A stretch of 64,000 nt of DNA from Anaerocolumna sedimenticola (GTDB lineage: Bacteria > Bacillota > Clostridia > Lachnospirales > Lachnospiraceae): contig NZ_CP048000.1 of the NCBI RefSeq assembly GCF_009931695.1, forward strand, positions 1,205,001 to 1,269,000, in the 5' to 3' direction. Of this stretch, positions 40,735 through 50,845 are shown in pieces. Made by a program: the position numbers and the translations under genes. A model generated the notes under the pieces. It saw only the letters and a program-made list of their open reading frames with translations, had not been told where the DNA came from and made no database searches. Numbering within the stretch: the first letter of the stretch is position 1; the number at the start of each line of letters is the position of its first letter.

Positions 40735-42132
40735 TTATTCATTTTCTGACAATACTTCCGCAGAAAGATGATAATATTGATCTAAAATCTTTGTATCAAC
40801 ACGGTCTAATTCTTCTCTTGGCAAAATGGATAACAGCTTCCAGCCTTTATTTAAGGTATCAAGGATAGAACGGTCTTCATCCCGGCTCTGGGCAATAAAT
40901 TCCTGTTCCAGGTCGGCACCGAATTTAAGATATTTTTTATCAACGGGAGATAGTTCATCTTCGCCGATAACGCTTGCCAAATTTCTGGCTTCTCCAACCC
41001 GGGCATAGGAAGAAAACAGCTGATTGGCCAGATCCTGATGGTCTTCCCTTGTATATCCTTGCCCTATGCCGTCTTTCATTAGACGGGATAGAGAGGGGAG
41101 AATACTAATGGGAGGGTATACAGCTTTTTGATGTAAGGTACGGTCCAAAACAATTTGTCCTTCGGTGATGTACCCGGTAAGGTCAGGAATGGGGTGTGTT
41201 ATATCATCATTTGGCATGGTGAGAATGGGTATCTGAGTAACGGAGCCCTTAGAACCCCTGACAATTCCGGCACGTTCATACAGAGTAGCAAGTTCGCTGT
41301 ATAAATAACCGGGGTAACCCTTTCTGCTGGGGATCTCTCCTTTGGAAGAAGATACCTCGCGCATAGCCTCTGCAAAGGAGGTAACGTCCGTTAAAATAAC
41401 CAGGATATGTTTTCCTTTTTCGAAGGCCAGATATTCTGCGGCCGTTAAAGCCACTCTGGGAGTAATTAAACGTTCTATCACCGGATCATTGGCAAGATTT
41501 AAATACATGACCACATGGGAACTTGCTCCGCTTTCTTCAAAAGTACGGCGGAAAAAATCTGCCACATCATGCTTAACACCCATTGCTGCAAAAACAATAG
41601 CAAATTCCTCATCACTGCTTCCGCCAAGGGAAGCCTGCCTGACTATCTGGGCTGCAAGCTGGTCGTGGGGAAGGCCATTACCTGAAAAAATGGGGAGTTT
41701 TTGTCCACGGATTAAAGTTGTAAGGCAATCTATGGCAGATATACCTGTTTTAATATAGTTTCGTGGATATTCTCTGGCACAGGGATTTAGAGGCTGGCCG
41801 TTTACATCACGCTTTAGCTCGGAGATGATATTACCCAGACCGTCAATCGGCTGGCCAACCCCGTTAAAAATACGGCCTAAAATATCCTCCGAAAGAGACA
41901 ACTCCATTGGATGTCCGGTTAATTTTGTATGAGTATTATTTAAGGACATATCCTCCGTTCCCTGAAACACCTGTATTACGGCTTTATCTTCATATACTTC
42001 TATAATTCTGCCTATTTTTTTCTTACCTTCTACGGATAATTCTACGATTTCATCATAGGATGCATCCCGAATCCCCTCCAAGGCAATTAAGGGACCGTTA
42101 ATTTCACTAAGTCCCAGATATTCAATTGACAT
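40735..42132 (-). CDS. ntpB: V-type ATP synthase subunit B
   Basis: A 465-aa regulatory head subunit. It has the N-terminal beta-barrel domain, the degenerate nucleotide site region [40 protein letters not shown] and [20 protein letters not shown]. Lack of a Walker A GKT at FSGNGLPHD separates B from the catalytic A. It is 11 bp after subunit A. The length is typical. Confidence 0.97.
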   Translation of the reverse strand: MSIEYLGLSEINGPLIALEGIRDASYDEIVELSVEGKKKIGRIIEVYEDKAVIQVFQGTEDMSLNNTHTKLTGHPMELSLSEDILGRIFNGVGQPIDGLGNIISELKRDVNGQPLNPCAREYPRNYIKTGISAIDCLTTLIRGQKLPIFSGNGLPHDQLAAQIVRQASLGGSSDEEFAIVFAAMGVKHDVADFFRRTFEESGASSHVVMYLNLANDPVIERLITPRVALTAAEYLAFEKGKHILVILTDVTSFAEAMREVSSSKGEIPSRKGYPGYLYSELATLYERAGIVRGSKGSVTQIPILTMPNDDITHPIPDLTGYITEGQIVLDRTLHQKAVYPPISILPSLSRLMKDGIGQGYTREDHQDLANQLFSSYARVGEARNLASVIGEDELSPVDKKYLKFGADLEQEFIAQSRDEDRSILDTLNKGWKLLSILPREELDRVDTKILDQYYHLSAEVLSENE

Positions 42133-42143
42133 AGGAGTCCTCC

Positions 42144-43910
42144 TTACGCATTTTTAAGTAAGACTTGTTGATAAAATTCATCAATCATAACTCTGTAATG
42201 ATCAAATTTATCCAACTCATCATTTGCCACATCATATTTGATCGAAATAATCTTTTCGAAAATATCCTCCTGTTTTAAAACGGACATAGGCATATTCATA
42301 GCAATTAGCTGTTTCGTTTTCGTATACAAATATAATATGGTCTGCATCATTTTAAGCTGTTTTGTTAAAGGTACAAAGGTATCGGAAGGGTGATAAGCGT
42401 TCTGCTGTACAAAACCTAAACGAATGACTCTTGCAATTTCCAATATGAGTTTCTGGTCATCCGGTAGTACGTCGCTGCCGATTAATTTAACGATTTCATT
42501 CAGCTGGCTTTCCTGGGTTAAGATACTTAACAGCTGATTTCTGCAGTCTACAAAGTCACTTCCTACATTTGCCGTATACCAGGGGGAAAGATCGGATAAA
42601 TATTCACTGTAACTGGTAAGCCACTGAATTGCCGGAAAATGTCTGGCATATGCCAAAGATTTATCAAGTGCCCAGAAACAACGGACAAACCGCTTGGTAT
42701 TCTGGGTAACCGGTTCCGAAAAATCACCACCTTGGGGAGATACGGCGCCTATAATGGAGACACTGCCCTCCGTTCCGTTTAAATTCTCCATAAAACCTGC
42801 CCTTTCATAAAAACCGGATAAACGGGAGGCTAAATAAGCCGGAAATCCTTCTTCCGCGGGCATCTCTTCCAAGCGGCCGGATAATTCCCTCAAGGCCTCA
42901 GCCCAGCGGGAGGTGGAATCAGCCATGATTGCTACATGATAACCCATGTCACGGTAATATTCAGCCAGAGTAATACCGGTATAGATACTGGCTTCCCGCG
43001 CGGCGACAGGCATATTGGAGGTATTGGCGATGAGGGTGGTCCGGTCAAGGAGAGGATTACCTGATTTGGGATCGACAAGCTTTGAGAAATCTTCCAAAAC
43101 TTCAGTCATTTCATTACCACGCTCTCCGCATCCAATGTATATAATAATATCCGCATCAGACCATTTGGCCAGTTGGTGCTGTGTCATGGTTTTTCCCGTG
43201 CCAAATCCGCCCGGTATGGCAGCGGTTCCCCCTTTTGCTATGGGAAACAAGGTATCCAGAATACGCTGACCAGTTATTAAAGGCCTGTCAGATGAAAAAC
43301 GCTTATTTACGGGCCTTGGAATACGGATTGGCCATTTTTGTGCCAAAGTTAATACCCTTTCCTCTCCTGAGAAATCTTTTAATGTAATAATAGGATCGTT
43401 AATGGTGTATTTGCCATCCGATACAACATTTGTAACAATACCCGATATTCCCGGAGGAACCATGGATTTATGCAGTATCGCGGGAGTTTCAGGCACTTCT
43501 GCTATAATACTGCCTCCATACAGCTCATCTCCTGATTTAACGGTAATATGGACATCCCACAGTTTATTGATATCCAGGGGTTCCACACTGATTCCACGTG
43601 TTATATAAGCGCCGGAGCGTGATTGAATTTCCTTTAAAGGGCGTTCTATACCATCAAAGATATTACTGATAATTCCCGGGGCAAGGGTTACGGATACGGC
43701 GGCGCCGGTAGAGGTCACTTCCTCTCCAGGTTTTAATCCTGAGGTTTCTTCATATACCTGAATGGTTGTTTCTTTTTTCGTAAGCCCAATTACTTCACCC
43801 ACTAATTTTTGCTTACCTACCAGAACCATTTCCCCCATTTTAAAGCCCTGATTCCCAGCTACATATATAATTGGACCGTTTATACCGAATATTATGCCCG
43901 TATTAATCAT
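42144..43910 (-). CDS. ntpA: V-type ATP synthase subunit A (catalytic)
   Basis: A 588-aa catalytic head subunit that couples ATP turnover to ion transport. Walker A is [20 protein letters not shown] near residue 232. The extended non-homologous region typical of V/A-type subunits occupies residues 120-200. The Walker B/catalytic Glu region is [16 protein letters not shown], and [20 protein letters not shown] follows. It is preceded by a 219-bp gap with an R2 repeat, unusual inside this operon. Confidence 0.97.
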   Translation of the reverse strand: MINTGIIFGINGPIIYVAGNQGFKMGEMVLVGKQKLVGEVIGLTKKETTIQVYEETSGLKPGEEVTSTGAAVSVTLAPGIISNIFDGIERPLKEIQSRSGAYITRGISVEPLDINKLWDVHITVKSGDELYGGSIIAEVPETPAILHKSMVPPGISGIVTNVVSDGKYTINDPIITLKDFSGEERVLTLAQKWPIRIPRPVNKRFSSDRPLITGQRILDTLFPIAKGGTAAIPGGFGTGKTMTQHQLAKWSDADIIIYIGCGERGNEMTEVLEDFSKLVDPKSGNPLLDRTTLIANTSNMPVAAREASIYTGITLAEYYRDMGYHVAIMADSTSRWAEALRELSGRLEEMPAEEGFPAYLASRLSGFYERAGFMENLNGTEGSVSIIGAVSPQGGDFSEPVTQNTKRFVRCFWALDKSLAYARHFPAIQWLTSYSEYLSDLSPWYTANVGSDFVDCRNQLLSILTQESQLNEIVKLIGSDVLPDDQKLILEIARVIRLGFVQQNAYHPSDTFVPLTKQLKMMQTILYLYTKTKQLIAMNMPMSVLKQEDIFEKIISIKYDVANDELDKFDHYRVMIDEFYQQVLLKNA

Positions 43911-43944
43911 AAATGGAAAATCTCCTTTCCTTATTAGGTTTACT

Positions 43945-44092
43945 TAGCTAATTGCGAAACACCATTATTGCATCTATTTACCATGCAATTAATACAATTT
44001 CAGAGCTGAATTTTGCCCATAGGCAACTGAAGCTCTGAAATTCGTATAAATTGTATGGTATATTCAGAAAACTAGATAATTTCGCAATTACA
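43945..44092. repeat. R2 palindromic repeat, copy 1 (between subunit E and A genes)
   Basis: The ends TAATTGCGAAAC and TTTCGCAATTA are inverted. An inner perfect stem ATTTCAGAGCT/AGCTCTGAAAT encloses GCCCATAGGC. The reverse complement aligns over its whole length with 49229-49379. It fills the 219-bp gap inside the V-ATPase operon, so it is transcribed with it and could modulate the A:E subunit ratio. Confidence 0.75.
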
Positions 44093-44129
44093 TATTTGGC
44101 TTAATTAGGCAATTACGAATAAGTGCCAA

Positions 44130-44699
44130 TTATTGAATTATATATGAGCTTTTCAGTTCTTCTAATTTAGTTAAAAATGAATTGTCAATTAATATATTTC
44201 TACCATGGATGACGGCCCTGATACCTCCCATAAAATCTCTGGTGCTGATTGTTAAGGAGGTTTTCGTTTTTTCCTCTAAGGAAGCTTTTAAACCCTCATC
44301 CGAGGGATTAATATAAATAGTCATATCTTCTCCATTGGCATAATCCACGGCTCCCATTATCTGATTGCAAAGAAGAATAAAATAATCGGGGGAAGTTATG
44401 AAACTTTTTAGTTTCTCAGACGCTTCCATAAACAATTTTTCCGATAGTTCAGCAGATTTGTCACTGATTTTTCGTTTCAGCTTTATAGCTTCCGTTGAAA
44501 GCGTACGGTTTTTCTCCTGCAGCAGCTTTTCGGATTCACCCCGGTAAAGAGCGTCGGCTTTTCTTTCAGCTTCTTTTTTATATTCATCATAGATTTCCTG
44601 AAGTGATTTCTTATATTCTTCAACTATCTGAATATTTTGATTTGTAGCGCTTTCAATAGCGGCATGATAGAACTGGTCCAGTTTTTCATCTAAAGTCAT
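44130..44699 (-). CDS. ntpE: V-type ATP synthase subunit E (peripheral stalk)
   Basis: A 189-aa peripheral-stalk protein. The N-terminal half is a long charged helix (TNQNIQIVEEYKKSLQEIYD, KAEALYRGESEKLLQEKN type); the C-terminal domain is globular (SLTISTRDFMGGIRAVIHGR). The start at ATG 44699 (MTLDEKLDQFYHA) has GAGGTGGG 5 bp upstream; an earlier ATG at 44714 falls in that site. 37 bp follow subunit F. Confidence 0.85.
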   Translation of the reverse strand: MTLDEKLDQFYHAAIESATNQNIQIVEEYKKSLQEIYDEYKKEAERKADALYRGESEKLLQEKNRTLSTEAIKLKRKISDKSAELSEKLFMEASEKLKSFITSPDYFILLCNQIMGAVDYANGEDMTIYINPSDEGLKASLEEKTKTSLTISTRDFMGGIRAVIHGRNILIDNSFLTKLEELKSSYIIQ

Positions 44700-44736
44700 A
44701 TGAACCCACCTCACTTAAATTTTTACTTAGGTTGTT

Positions 44737-45063
44737 TCAGCGGCCTTTGGGGTCAGATATTTTTATGCCTATAGCTTCATTAACGTAAGATGTAATGAAA
44801 TCGGGTTTCCTGCCGGTTCCGTGCCGGTCTGGTATCTCAACGATCAACGGCAGTTTACGATTTAATTTTACATCGTTAATGATATCCGGAAACTCCGCAC
44901 TTAGCTTTTCCGTAATTAATACAACTCCGATGGTCTTATCTGCTAAAACAGTATCCAGCTGCTGTTTTAAATGATCTCTTGAATGTATTACTACACCGTT
45001 CACGCCGGCAAGGCGCATTCCGGTATAGGTATCCACATTATCACTGATGAGAAACATACGCAT
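44737..45063 (-). CDS. ntpF: V-type ATP synthase subunit F
   Basis: A 108-aa alpha/beta protein of the central stalk. The N-terminal MRMFLISDNVDTYTGMRLAG and the central IGVVLITEKLSAEFPDIIND match the V-ATPase F family, and PLIVEIPDRHG follows. The length is typical. It is 19 bp after the proteolipid gene. Confidence 0.92.
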   Translation of the reverse strand: MRMFLISDNVDTYTGMRLAGVNGVVIHSRDHLKQQLDTVLADKTIGVVLITEKLSAEFPDIINDVKLNRKLPLIVEIPDRHGTGRKPDFITSYVNEAIGIKISDPKGR

Positions 45064-45082
45064 TGGATTCCCTCCTTAAGGC

Positions 45083-45502
45083 CTAACCTAAAATGGTAAA
45101 AGAAACAATTAATCCGTAAAGAGCAATTCCTTCCGCCAATGCAACAAAGATCAGGGCTTTACCCATAATACTGGAATCCTCACTCATCGCCCCTAAGGCA
45201 GCAGAAGCAGCAGAAGCAACAGCGATACCGCCGCCGATACAGGATAAACCTGTGGCAAGTGCAGCAGCCATATATCTCCATCCCTCAGAGGAAGCAGAAG
45301 TAACCGCTCCGGAATCCGCGGCTAAAACCTGACCGTTCCATAATAAAATATCAGCGATTATTAATGAGCCAAAGAAGAATAAGGCATTGCAGGCAAGTGC
45401 CGCTTTTAAATTACCCTTTTTCTTTTCACCAAGTAAAAATGCTCCGAACGGAATCAGAATGCTTAAAATCAGAGCTGCAATTAAAGTTATTTTTAGCAAC
45501 AT
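45083..45502 (-). CDS. ntpK: V-type ATP synthase subunit K (membrane rotor proteolipid)
   Basis: A 139-aa hydrophobic protein with four predicted helices: residues about 3-24, 32-57, 77-100 and 111-136. The last contains the ion-binding glutamate in FVALAEGIALYGLIVSF. The helix before it has the tight GGGIAVASAASAALG packing motif. Only one membrane carboxylate is seen per polypeptide. Whether the coupling ion is Na+ or H+ is not decided by what I can see. Confidence 0.95.
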   Translation of the reverse strand: MLLKITLIAALILSILIPFGAFLLGEKKKGNLKAALACNALFFFGSLIIADILLWNGQVLAADSGAVTSASSEGWRYMAAALATGLSCIGGGIAVASAASAALGAMSEDSSIMGKALIFVALAEGIALYGLIVSFTILG

Positions 45503-45547
45503 AATAAACTCCTCCTGTAATAGTTGTATGGTAAATTATATTTAATA

Positions 45548-45612
45548 ATGAATTGAAATGGATACGCTTGTATTCATTTGAAACAATAAAATGGCCTTTT
45601 GATACTCAATTC
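45548..45612. repeat. R1 foldback repeat, partial copy between subunit I and K genes
   Basis: GATACGCTTGTATTCATTT and the end ATGGCCTTTTGATACTCAATTC (45591-45612) align with GATACGCTCGTATTCATTT and GGGCGTTTGACCCTCGAAT of the 49383-49477 copy. The opposite end is not recognisable. It lies inside the V-ATPase operon, ending 4 bp from the subunit I stop. Confidence 0.6.
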
Positions 45613-45616
45613 CCAA

Positions 45617-47517
45617 TTATTTATTTTTATATGGTTTAAAAACCTTGCCGTTTCCGTTATAAAAACGGCTGAACATTTCATAATATTCCAGACGCAGAAC
45701 CTGGATTCCAACAATCAGGCCTTCCATTCCGGCTACAAAAGCATTGCCTAATACTAAAACAAAAATATTCGGATTGGCAGATTCGGCATTTGCTAATAAC
45801 ATAACCACCCCATCATAGCCGCATGGCTTAAAGCAAATGCACCTACCCTAAGGAAAGAAATAGAGTTAGTTACATAACTTAATAGTATTTCAAATAATTC
45901 AAATAAGGATTCTACAAAAAACATGACCTTATTATCCGGAAATATTTTCGTTTTCTTTTCAATAATATGGGATAGGGGTTCCCTGAAAAAGATAAGCAGT
46001 AACGGTATGGCAAAAAACAGAATTAAAATAATGGCCGCGGGGAGGGTTTTGCCGGTAAATAATAGAAGGGCACAGGTTATGGCCGCACCGTAAAATACAA
46101 GGCCCGCAACACCATTGGTATCGAAGAATATTTTTTCGGTATCTTTTGCTTTTATGCCGTTTATTATATTCAGTATCATTGAAATTAAGATTAAAACTAC
46201 CCCAAAACCAACGGCAGCCATCAGGACGGTCATAACGTTATCCATTGGATTTAACCAAAGGTGGGGAATAACATCTTCAAAACCAAAAATACTTCCATAC
46301 AAAAAACCCATAATAGTAGAAAAAATTCCGGCGGTGGCTATAATCGCCGCCAGGTTCATTTTCTTAATTTTATAAATGAGCGTTCCGCCGATAACAAGAC
46401 AAAGTCCTTGTCCCACGTCCCCGAACATAATGCCAAAAAGCAGGGAATAGGTAATAGCTACGAAAGAAGTAGGGTCAATTTCGTTATAAGCAGGTAAGCC
46501 ATACATTTGAATAAACATTTCAAAAGGTTTGAAAAGCCGGTGGTTCTTTAGCTTTGTGGGAGGTTTAGTCGTCATGCTTTCATGATTATCTTCCGACAGG
46601 CAATAAACGCTGGGATCATTTTCAATTTCTTTTAAGAAAGAACTGGTGTTATCCTCCGTCATCCAGCCGCACAAGATAAAATAAAATAAGTCACTGTCGG
46701 AGGATTTGGTGCAGGCGGCTAATTTCCTTACATCAAAATTCTTTGAAAAAGTACTTAAGGTATCATATGCCAAAAGGATATCATTTGATTGATTCACCAG
46801 CTTTTCTTTTTCCTGTGCGGATATTTCTTTAATCTTATCAAGAACCGTATCCAGCTTATTTGATATTAATTTATAAGCTTCTTCCGGCGTTCCCTCGTAT
46901 TCGGCCGGAAGATAAATTCTCTCAAAATGCAGAGAGGAATAGATGGCATCTATCTTAACGGAATAGGCAGCAGGAACAAAATATACTCCCCATATGTATT
47001 CTGCGTCGCTGTCACATTCAAAAAAAAGGGTAGTTAAATTATCATATACATACCTGGAGAACTTATTAAAATATTCGTGGGAAATTCTGCCGAAACGGAA
47101 TTTCGTAAATTTAAAATTCAGAATTTTATTTATCTCATAATCCAGGTGCCGGAAAGGGATTATCTTCGACAGCAAATCCCTAAGATGTTCCCTTTCCTCC
47201 TTTAATTCATTTTTCCTTTTTTCCAGCTCCTCCAGTTCAGCCGTAAGGGAATAAATTAAATCAGAGGCGGCACCGGGTGATAAATTGTTAACGGAAGCGG
47301 AAGCTTTTTTATCTAATTTATCTACAAGATCTTCTGCTTTAAGAAGTACATCCTTATAAGGATTTATCTCAATAAAAGGTTTTAAGTCATGAACAGATTT
47401 GAGCTCGGATAAAGCATTCTCCAAATGAATTTCATATTTACCCAGATAAACATTTACCACTCGGTCAAAATCACTTTTTGGCCCGGTAATGCTTAAAAAT
47501 TTCATTTTTTCAACCAT
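45617..47517 (-). CDS. ntpI: V-type ATP synthase subunit I (membrane stator), frameshifted near the C-terminus
   Basis: The a/I-type stator subunit, which forms ion half-channels. The first frame (574 aa) holds the cytoplasmic N-terminal half and several membrane helices ([40 protein letters not shown]), then ends WLCY. The C-terminus continues in the neighbouring frame at 45617-45808: [20 protein letters not shown] and [20 protein letters not shown]. One extra G in GGGG (plus CCCC 45808-45811) gives [11 protein letters not shown] and a normal protein of about 633 aa. The lost segment includes the last helices and the conserved YYEMFSRF, so as written it should not function. Confidence 0.92.
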
Positions 47518-47535
47518 TCTCTTACCTCCTTAAAA

Positions 47536-48570
47536 CTAAGCCAGAACATATTTTAATATATCCTGAGGGCCGAGCTTATACCGGATACATTCCAGTGCGG
47601 TAATCAGCCGGCGGACTTCCATTTGCTTCAGATGTAAGTAATAATGAACCGGTGACATGGAAGCAGGGTACAGGGACGTATTATCTTTATATATTTTAGT
47701 TATCAACTTCTGGCAGGTATTTTCGATAGAACCATCTTCCAGGGATGATATAAGATGTTCATAATATGTTGTTTTAATTACTGCGATAAATTCATCGATA
47801 GACGCTGATTCCGTAAGCTGTACTAATTTTTCTTTGGTAAGTTTATATGTTATTGGTATAACATAGGCATAAGAGTCGGCAGAGCGAACATTAAAATACT
47901 TTTTAGAACGATATAACCACAGGATGTTAAGCAGGTCAATTTCAGAGCCCAGCCGTTGAGTAAATGCCAAACGGTTATCACCGTTTAGTCGTTTATCTTT
48001 TAATTGCCATACTTTTTTATAATAATAGATATCCAGCTGCATCTGATAATCGAAAGGGGTTGCAGCAGAGGCATTGGATAAGTTATATAGCAGAGAATAA
48101 TACGGAGTAGCTCTTAAATGATTTATATATTCATCTATGGTTTGGGAGGAAGCCAAAGCTTTAACATCTATACTGGAATGTCGGTTAAAAAAGGGAGCAA
48201 ATATATCTAAATTGTAATCATTCACTTTCGTATAGATCATTTGCATACAGGATTTTAATACATCAACCTCATAACGAAAGAAAATAAAATTTAAATCATT
48301 TCTTTGTTCCGGATCTGCAAACTCATATATTTTAGAAAAATCCTGATATAAACCATTAATAAAAACCTTTTCTGCCTGTCCACGGTGTAACACATGTTCA
48401 TCATAATGATAAAATATTTCCCGGTATCCGGGATGGTTCTTAAGAAATGCAATAAATTCCGAAGTCGATTCCAAATCGGCAATTGCCTGATAATCCTCGG
48501 AACTTATAAGGTTTGCCTGCATTGCCCTAATTTTGGTAACAATTCCGCTGTAAGATAATAAATTACCCAT
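47536..48570 (-). CDS. ntpC: V-type ATP synthase subunit C
   Basis: A 344-aa subunit linking the rotor to the central stalk (V-ATPase subunit d/C, AC39 family). It is an all-helical protein beginning GNLLSYSGIVTKIRAMQANL. It has WLYRSKKYFNVRSADSYAYV, a pattern seen in bacterial NtpC, and ends YIRYKLGPQDILKYVLA-like. It is 18 bp before subunit I. Confidence 0.85.
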   Translation of the reverse strand: MGNLLSYSGIVTKIRAMQANLISSEDYQAIADLESTSEFIAFLKNHPGYREIFYHYDEHVLHRGQAEKVFINGLYQDFSKIYEFADPEQRNDLNFIFFRYEVDVLKSCMQMIYTKVNDYNLDIFAPFFNRHSSIDVKALASSQTIDEYINHLRATPYYSLLYNLSNASAATPFDYQMQLDIYYYKKVWQLKDKRLNGDNRLAFTQRLGSEIDLLNILWLYRSKKYFNVRSADSYAYVIPITYKLTKEKLVQLTESASIDEFIAVIKTTYYEHLISSLEDGSIENTCQKLITKIYKDNTSLYPASMSPVHYYLHLKQMEVRRLITALECIRYKLGPQDILKYVLA

Positions 48571-48586
48571 CAGATACCTCCTGACT

Positions 48587-48898
48587 TTATGAACTGATAA
48601 TTTCCTTAACTATTTTATCTGTAAGTTCGGTGTGATTCTTTTGATAATTTTCTTCCATAAGAGTGATATGTTTCAAACAATCGCCGGTTAAGGACTGCAT
48701 TTCCTGATTTAATTCTTTTCCTGCCTGGATTTTTAATATTTCCAGCTTCAGGGTATTATCATCAGCTAATTTTTTATCCAGTGCTTCCATATCTTTTTGC
48801 AGTTTTTCATGTAATTTTGATTTTTCTTCATTAGCCCGTTTGACGATTTGATTAGCTTTTTCTTCAATATCATATAATAGATTAATTACTTTTTCCAT
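48587..48898 (-). CDS. V-type ATP synthase peripheral-stalk subunit G/H-like protein
   Basis: A 103-aa protein, almost entirely one coiled coil (ANQIVKRANEEKSKLHEKLQ, KDMEALDKKLADDNTLKLEI). It is the first gene of the operon, where clostridial V-ATPases carry a short G/H-type stalk protein pairing with subunit E. ATG 48898 has GGGTGA 5 bp upstream. A GTG at 48907 lies within that site region. The R3 leader element immediately precedes it. Confidence 0.75.
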   Translation of the reverse strand: MEKVINLLYDIEEKANQIVKRANEEKSKLHEKLQKDMEALDKKLADDNTLKLEILKIQAGKELNQEMQSLTGDCLKHITLMEENYQKNHTELTDKIVKEIISS

Positions 48899-48910
48899 AT
48901 TTGTCACCCA

Positions 48911-49012
48911 TCACACAGATCGCAGGCCTGCCTGTGATACTGCTAAAAAATAAAAAAGAGTGAGTGAAAGAATTCACATGGGAATCTTCCTTTTTCAAAT
49001 ATTCCTTCACTC
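48911..49012 (-). repeat. R3 leader element, copy upstream of the V-ATPase operon
   Basis: On the minus strand GAGTGAAGGAAT, GAAAAAGGAAGATTCCCATG, GAATTCTTTCACTC, GCAGTATCACAGGCAGGCCT then GCGATCTG precede the start codon. GAGTGAAGGAAT pairs with ATTCTTTCACTC, and ATCACAGGC with GCCTGCGAT. The same order of blocks occurs before 62679 and, more diverged, before mnmE. Confidence 0.65.
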
Positions 49013-49134
49013 TTACTCCTATTAAGTCTAAAGTAAGTAAAACATTCAAAATATAACAATTTTATAGATATGTATATATATTACTATATTTCCTTGAAAT
49101 TACCATAGCCAAATTGCACAAATTAATATTTTAA

Positions 49135-49162
49135 TTGTTTTTCTCCAACTCTATGTTATAAT
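49135..49162 (+). promoter_or_regulatory. plus-strand promoter upstream of trmB
   Basis: TTGTTT (49135-49140), a 16-bp spacer and TATAAT (49157-49162) with an upstream TG (TGTTATAAT) form an extended -10. It is 350 bp before trmB, and the R2 and R1 copies lie in between, so both would be in the 5' leader if this promoter serves trmB. Confidence 0.5.
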
Positions 49163-49228
49163 GTAAAACGGTATTTCATCTTTCATTTTAGGGTAAAAGC
49201 AGTTTTTATCCCTTTATAATAGAATTTT

Positions 49229-49379
49229 TAGGTAATTAGGAAATTATAGTTTTCCGAATATATCATGCAATTGATACCTGTTTATAGTATCAGTTGCCCT
49301 ATAGTACAGATTTGGATCTGAAATTGCAGTAACGGTATGGTATATAGAAGCAATAATAATGTTTCGTGATTGTCTAAAT
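49229..49379. repeat. R2 palindromic repeat, copy 2 (upstream of trmB)
   Basis: Aligns end to end with the reverse complement of 43945-44092. Shared blocks are GGTAATTaGgAAATTAT, AGTTTTCCGAATATATCAT, TCAGTTGCCcTAT, TCTGAAATTG, ATGGTATATAGAaGCAATAAT and GTTTCG. The inner stem is less perfect than in copy 1. Confidence 0.7.
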
Positions 49380-49382
49380 AGA

Positions 49383-49477
49383 ATTCGAGTGTCAAAAGCC
49401 CTTTAATTATAGGTATAATGAATATAGATACGCTCGTATTCATTTAAAATACTAAATTGGGCGTTTGACCCTCGAAT
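49383..49477. repeat. R1 foldback repeat, compact copy with both ends (upstream of trmB)
   Basis: ATTCGAGTGTCAAAAGCCC (49383-49401) and GGGCGTTTGACCCTCGAAT (49459-49477) are inverted with 17 of 19 positions matching. The centre holds GAATA..TATTC around GATACGCTCG. It abuts the R2 copy on its left. Confidence 0.8.
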
Positions 49478-49514
49478 CCTAAATACAATTTTAATTGAAA
49501 GGTATGGGAATTTT

Positions 49515-50150
49515 ATGAGATTAAGGAATGTAACCGGTTCCAGGGAAGTAATAGCATCCAATGAATATGTGGTGCATGATCCTGAAAATTTAAAGGGTAA
49601 ATGGAATGAATTTTTCGGTAATGATAACCCTATTCATATAGAAATTGGTATGGGTAAAGGAAAATTTCTAGTTCAGCTGGCACTTGCTAACCCGGATATT
49701 AATTATATCGGTATTGAAAAATACTCCAGTGTTTTAATCCGTGCCGTTGAAAAAAGGAAAGAAATGGAATTCAATAATCTATGGCTGATACGATTTGATG
49801 CAGAATATATTAACGATATATTTGATGAAAACGAGATAGATAGAATCTACTTAAACTTTTCCGATCCCTGGCCGAAAGACCGTCATGCAAAGAGAAGACT
49901 TACTTCAAAAGAATTTTTAGCCAGATACGATAAATTCTTAAAATCAGACGGAGAAGTTATTTTTAAGACGGATAACCGCGTTTTATTTGATTTTTCCCTG
50001 GAACAGGTGGAAATAGCGGGCTGGAAATTACGTAATTATACCTATGATTTACACCATAGTGAATATGCTATAGGTAACGTTAAAACCGAATATGAAGAAA
50101 AGTTCTCATCCATGGGAAATCCCATTCACAGATTGGTAGCATACCGATAA
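49515..50150 (+). CDS. trmB: tRNA (guanine-N7-)-methyltransferase TrmB
   Basis: A 211-aa SAM-dependent enzyme making m7G46 in tRNA. It has the SAM loop HIEIGMGKGKFLVQLALANP, YIGIEKYSSVLIRAVEKR, and the catalytic signature IYLNFSDPWPKDRHAKRRLT followed by SKEFLARY. The C-terminal TEYEEKFSSMGNPIHRLVAY is also conserved. The length matches the Bacillus enzyme. It may be co-transcribed with the small ORF at 50226. Confidence 0.97.
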   Translation: MRLRNVTGSREVIASNEYVVHDPENLKGKWNEFFGNDNPIHIEIGMGKGKFLVQLALANPDINYIGIEKYSSVLIRAVEKRKEMEFNNLWLIRFDAEYINDIFDENEIDRIYLNFSDPWPKDRHAKRRLTSKEFLARYDKFLKSDGEVIFKTDNRVLFDFSLEQVEIAGWKLRNYTYDLHHSEYAIGNVKTEYEEKFSSMGNPIHRLVAYR

Positions 50151-50225
50151 GTCAGAAAGAAGTAGAGGAATACTATGCCATTTCATATAATGATTATAAC
50201 AAAAGGAAGATTCGGGTGAGATGGC

Positions 50226-50366
50226 ATGAAAAATTCATTTAAAACGCAGCTTTCGAAAGCTTTGGGCGGTAATGTTGAACTGAATAAAAAAGCGATACGT
50301 ATAAAACGTTCCTGGGATGAAGTAGCAGGTTTAATTACCAAAGGTAAACAGAAACCTAAAAAATGA
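50226..50366 (+). CDS. small basic hypothetical protein (46 aa)
   Basis: MKNSFKTQLSKALGGNVELN, then KKAIRIKRSWDEVAGLITKG and KQKPKK. It is Lys/Arg-rich with no membrane segment and no family I recognise. GGTGAG lies 5 bp before the ATG. This ribosome-binding site lies in the 3' arm of a possible hairpin (GCCATTTCA near 50179 with TGAGATGGC at 50217-50225), so translation could be regulated. It is 75 bp after trmB and 106 bp before trxA. Coding status rests on the start signal and composition only. Confidence 0.5.
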   Translation: MKNSFKTQLSKALGGNVELNKKAIRIKRSWDEVAGLITKGKQKPKK

Positions 50367-50472
50367 TAAATTTAGCCATGATATCATGGTGCATATTCTG
50401 GTTTGCCTGAGGCATTCTATATAACAGGAAGAGTTAAAATAAATCAGATTGTTAATCAAAGGAGGAAAGACA

Positions 50473-50790
50473 ATGGAATTAAAATTTACAGATGAAAACT
50501 TCGAATCAGAGGTACTTAAATCAGAAATGCCGGTATTAGTAGATTTTTATGCAGACTGGTGCGGACCATGCAAGATGATGGCGCCGATTATTGAAGAAAT
50601 AGCAAATGAGTATGAGGGCAAAGTTAAAGTCGGCAAGCTTAATGTGGATGAGGCTCAGGGTACCAGCAGCAAGTACAGGGTTATGTCCATACCGACCTTA
50701 TTAATTCTAAAAAATGGTGAAGTAGTGGATACCATAGTTGGCGCCGTACCAAAATCAAAAGTTGTTGAGAAACTGGATCAATATAAATAA
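50473..50790 (+). CDS. trxA: thioredoxin
   Basis: A 105-aa thioredoxin with the redox site [20 protein letters not shown] near residue 30 and the cis-Pro loop [17 protein letters not shown]. It reduces protein disulfides in the cytoplasm. ATG 50473 has AAAGGAGG 7 bp upstream; a longer in-frame start at 50449 only covers the leader. It is followed by a perfect hairpin. Confidence 0.97.
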   Translation: MELKFTDENFESEVLKSEMPVLVDFYADWCGPCKMMAPIIEEIANEYEGKVKVGKLNVDEAQGTSSKYRVMSIPTLLILKNGEVVDTIVGAVPKSKVVEKLDQYK

Positions 50791-50803
50791 AGTTTTAGTG
50801 AGA

Positions 50804-50845
50804 TCAATTGACATAGGATCGGTAAAACGAAACTATGTCAATTGA
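50804..50845 (+). terminator. hairpin after trxA
   Basis: TCAATTGACATAG (50804-50816) and CTATGTCAATTGA (50833-50845) form a perfect 13-bp stem with a 16-nt loop. Only GTTTAG follows, so the T tract is poor. The rest of 50846-51050 shows no gene. Confidence 0.5.

Noticed and set aside
48911..49012. Known Na+-responsive riboswitch before the V-ATPase operon
   Set aside because: I cannot match a known riboswitch consensus, and the same leader precedes mnmE and an FMN reductase, which does not fit a sodium-specific switch.
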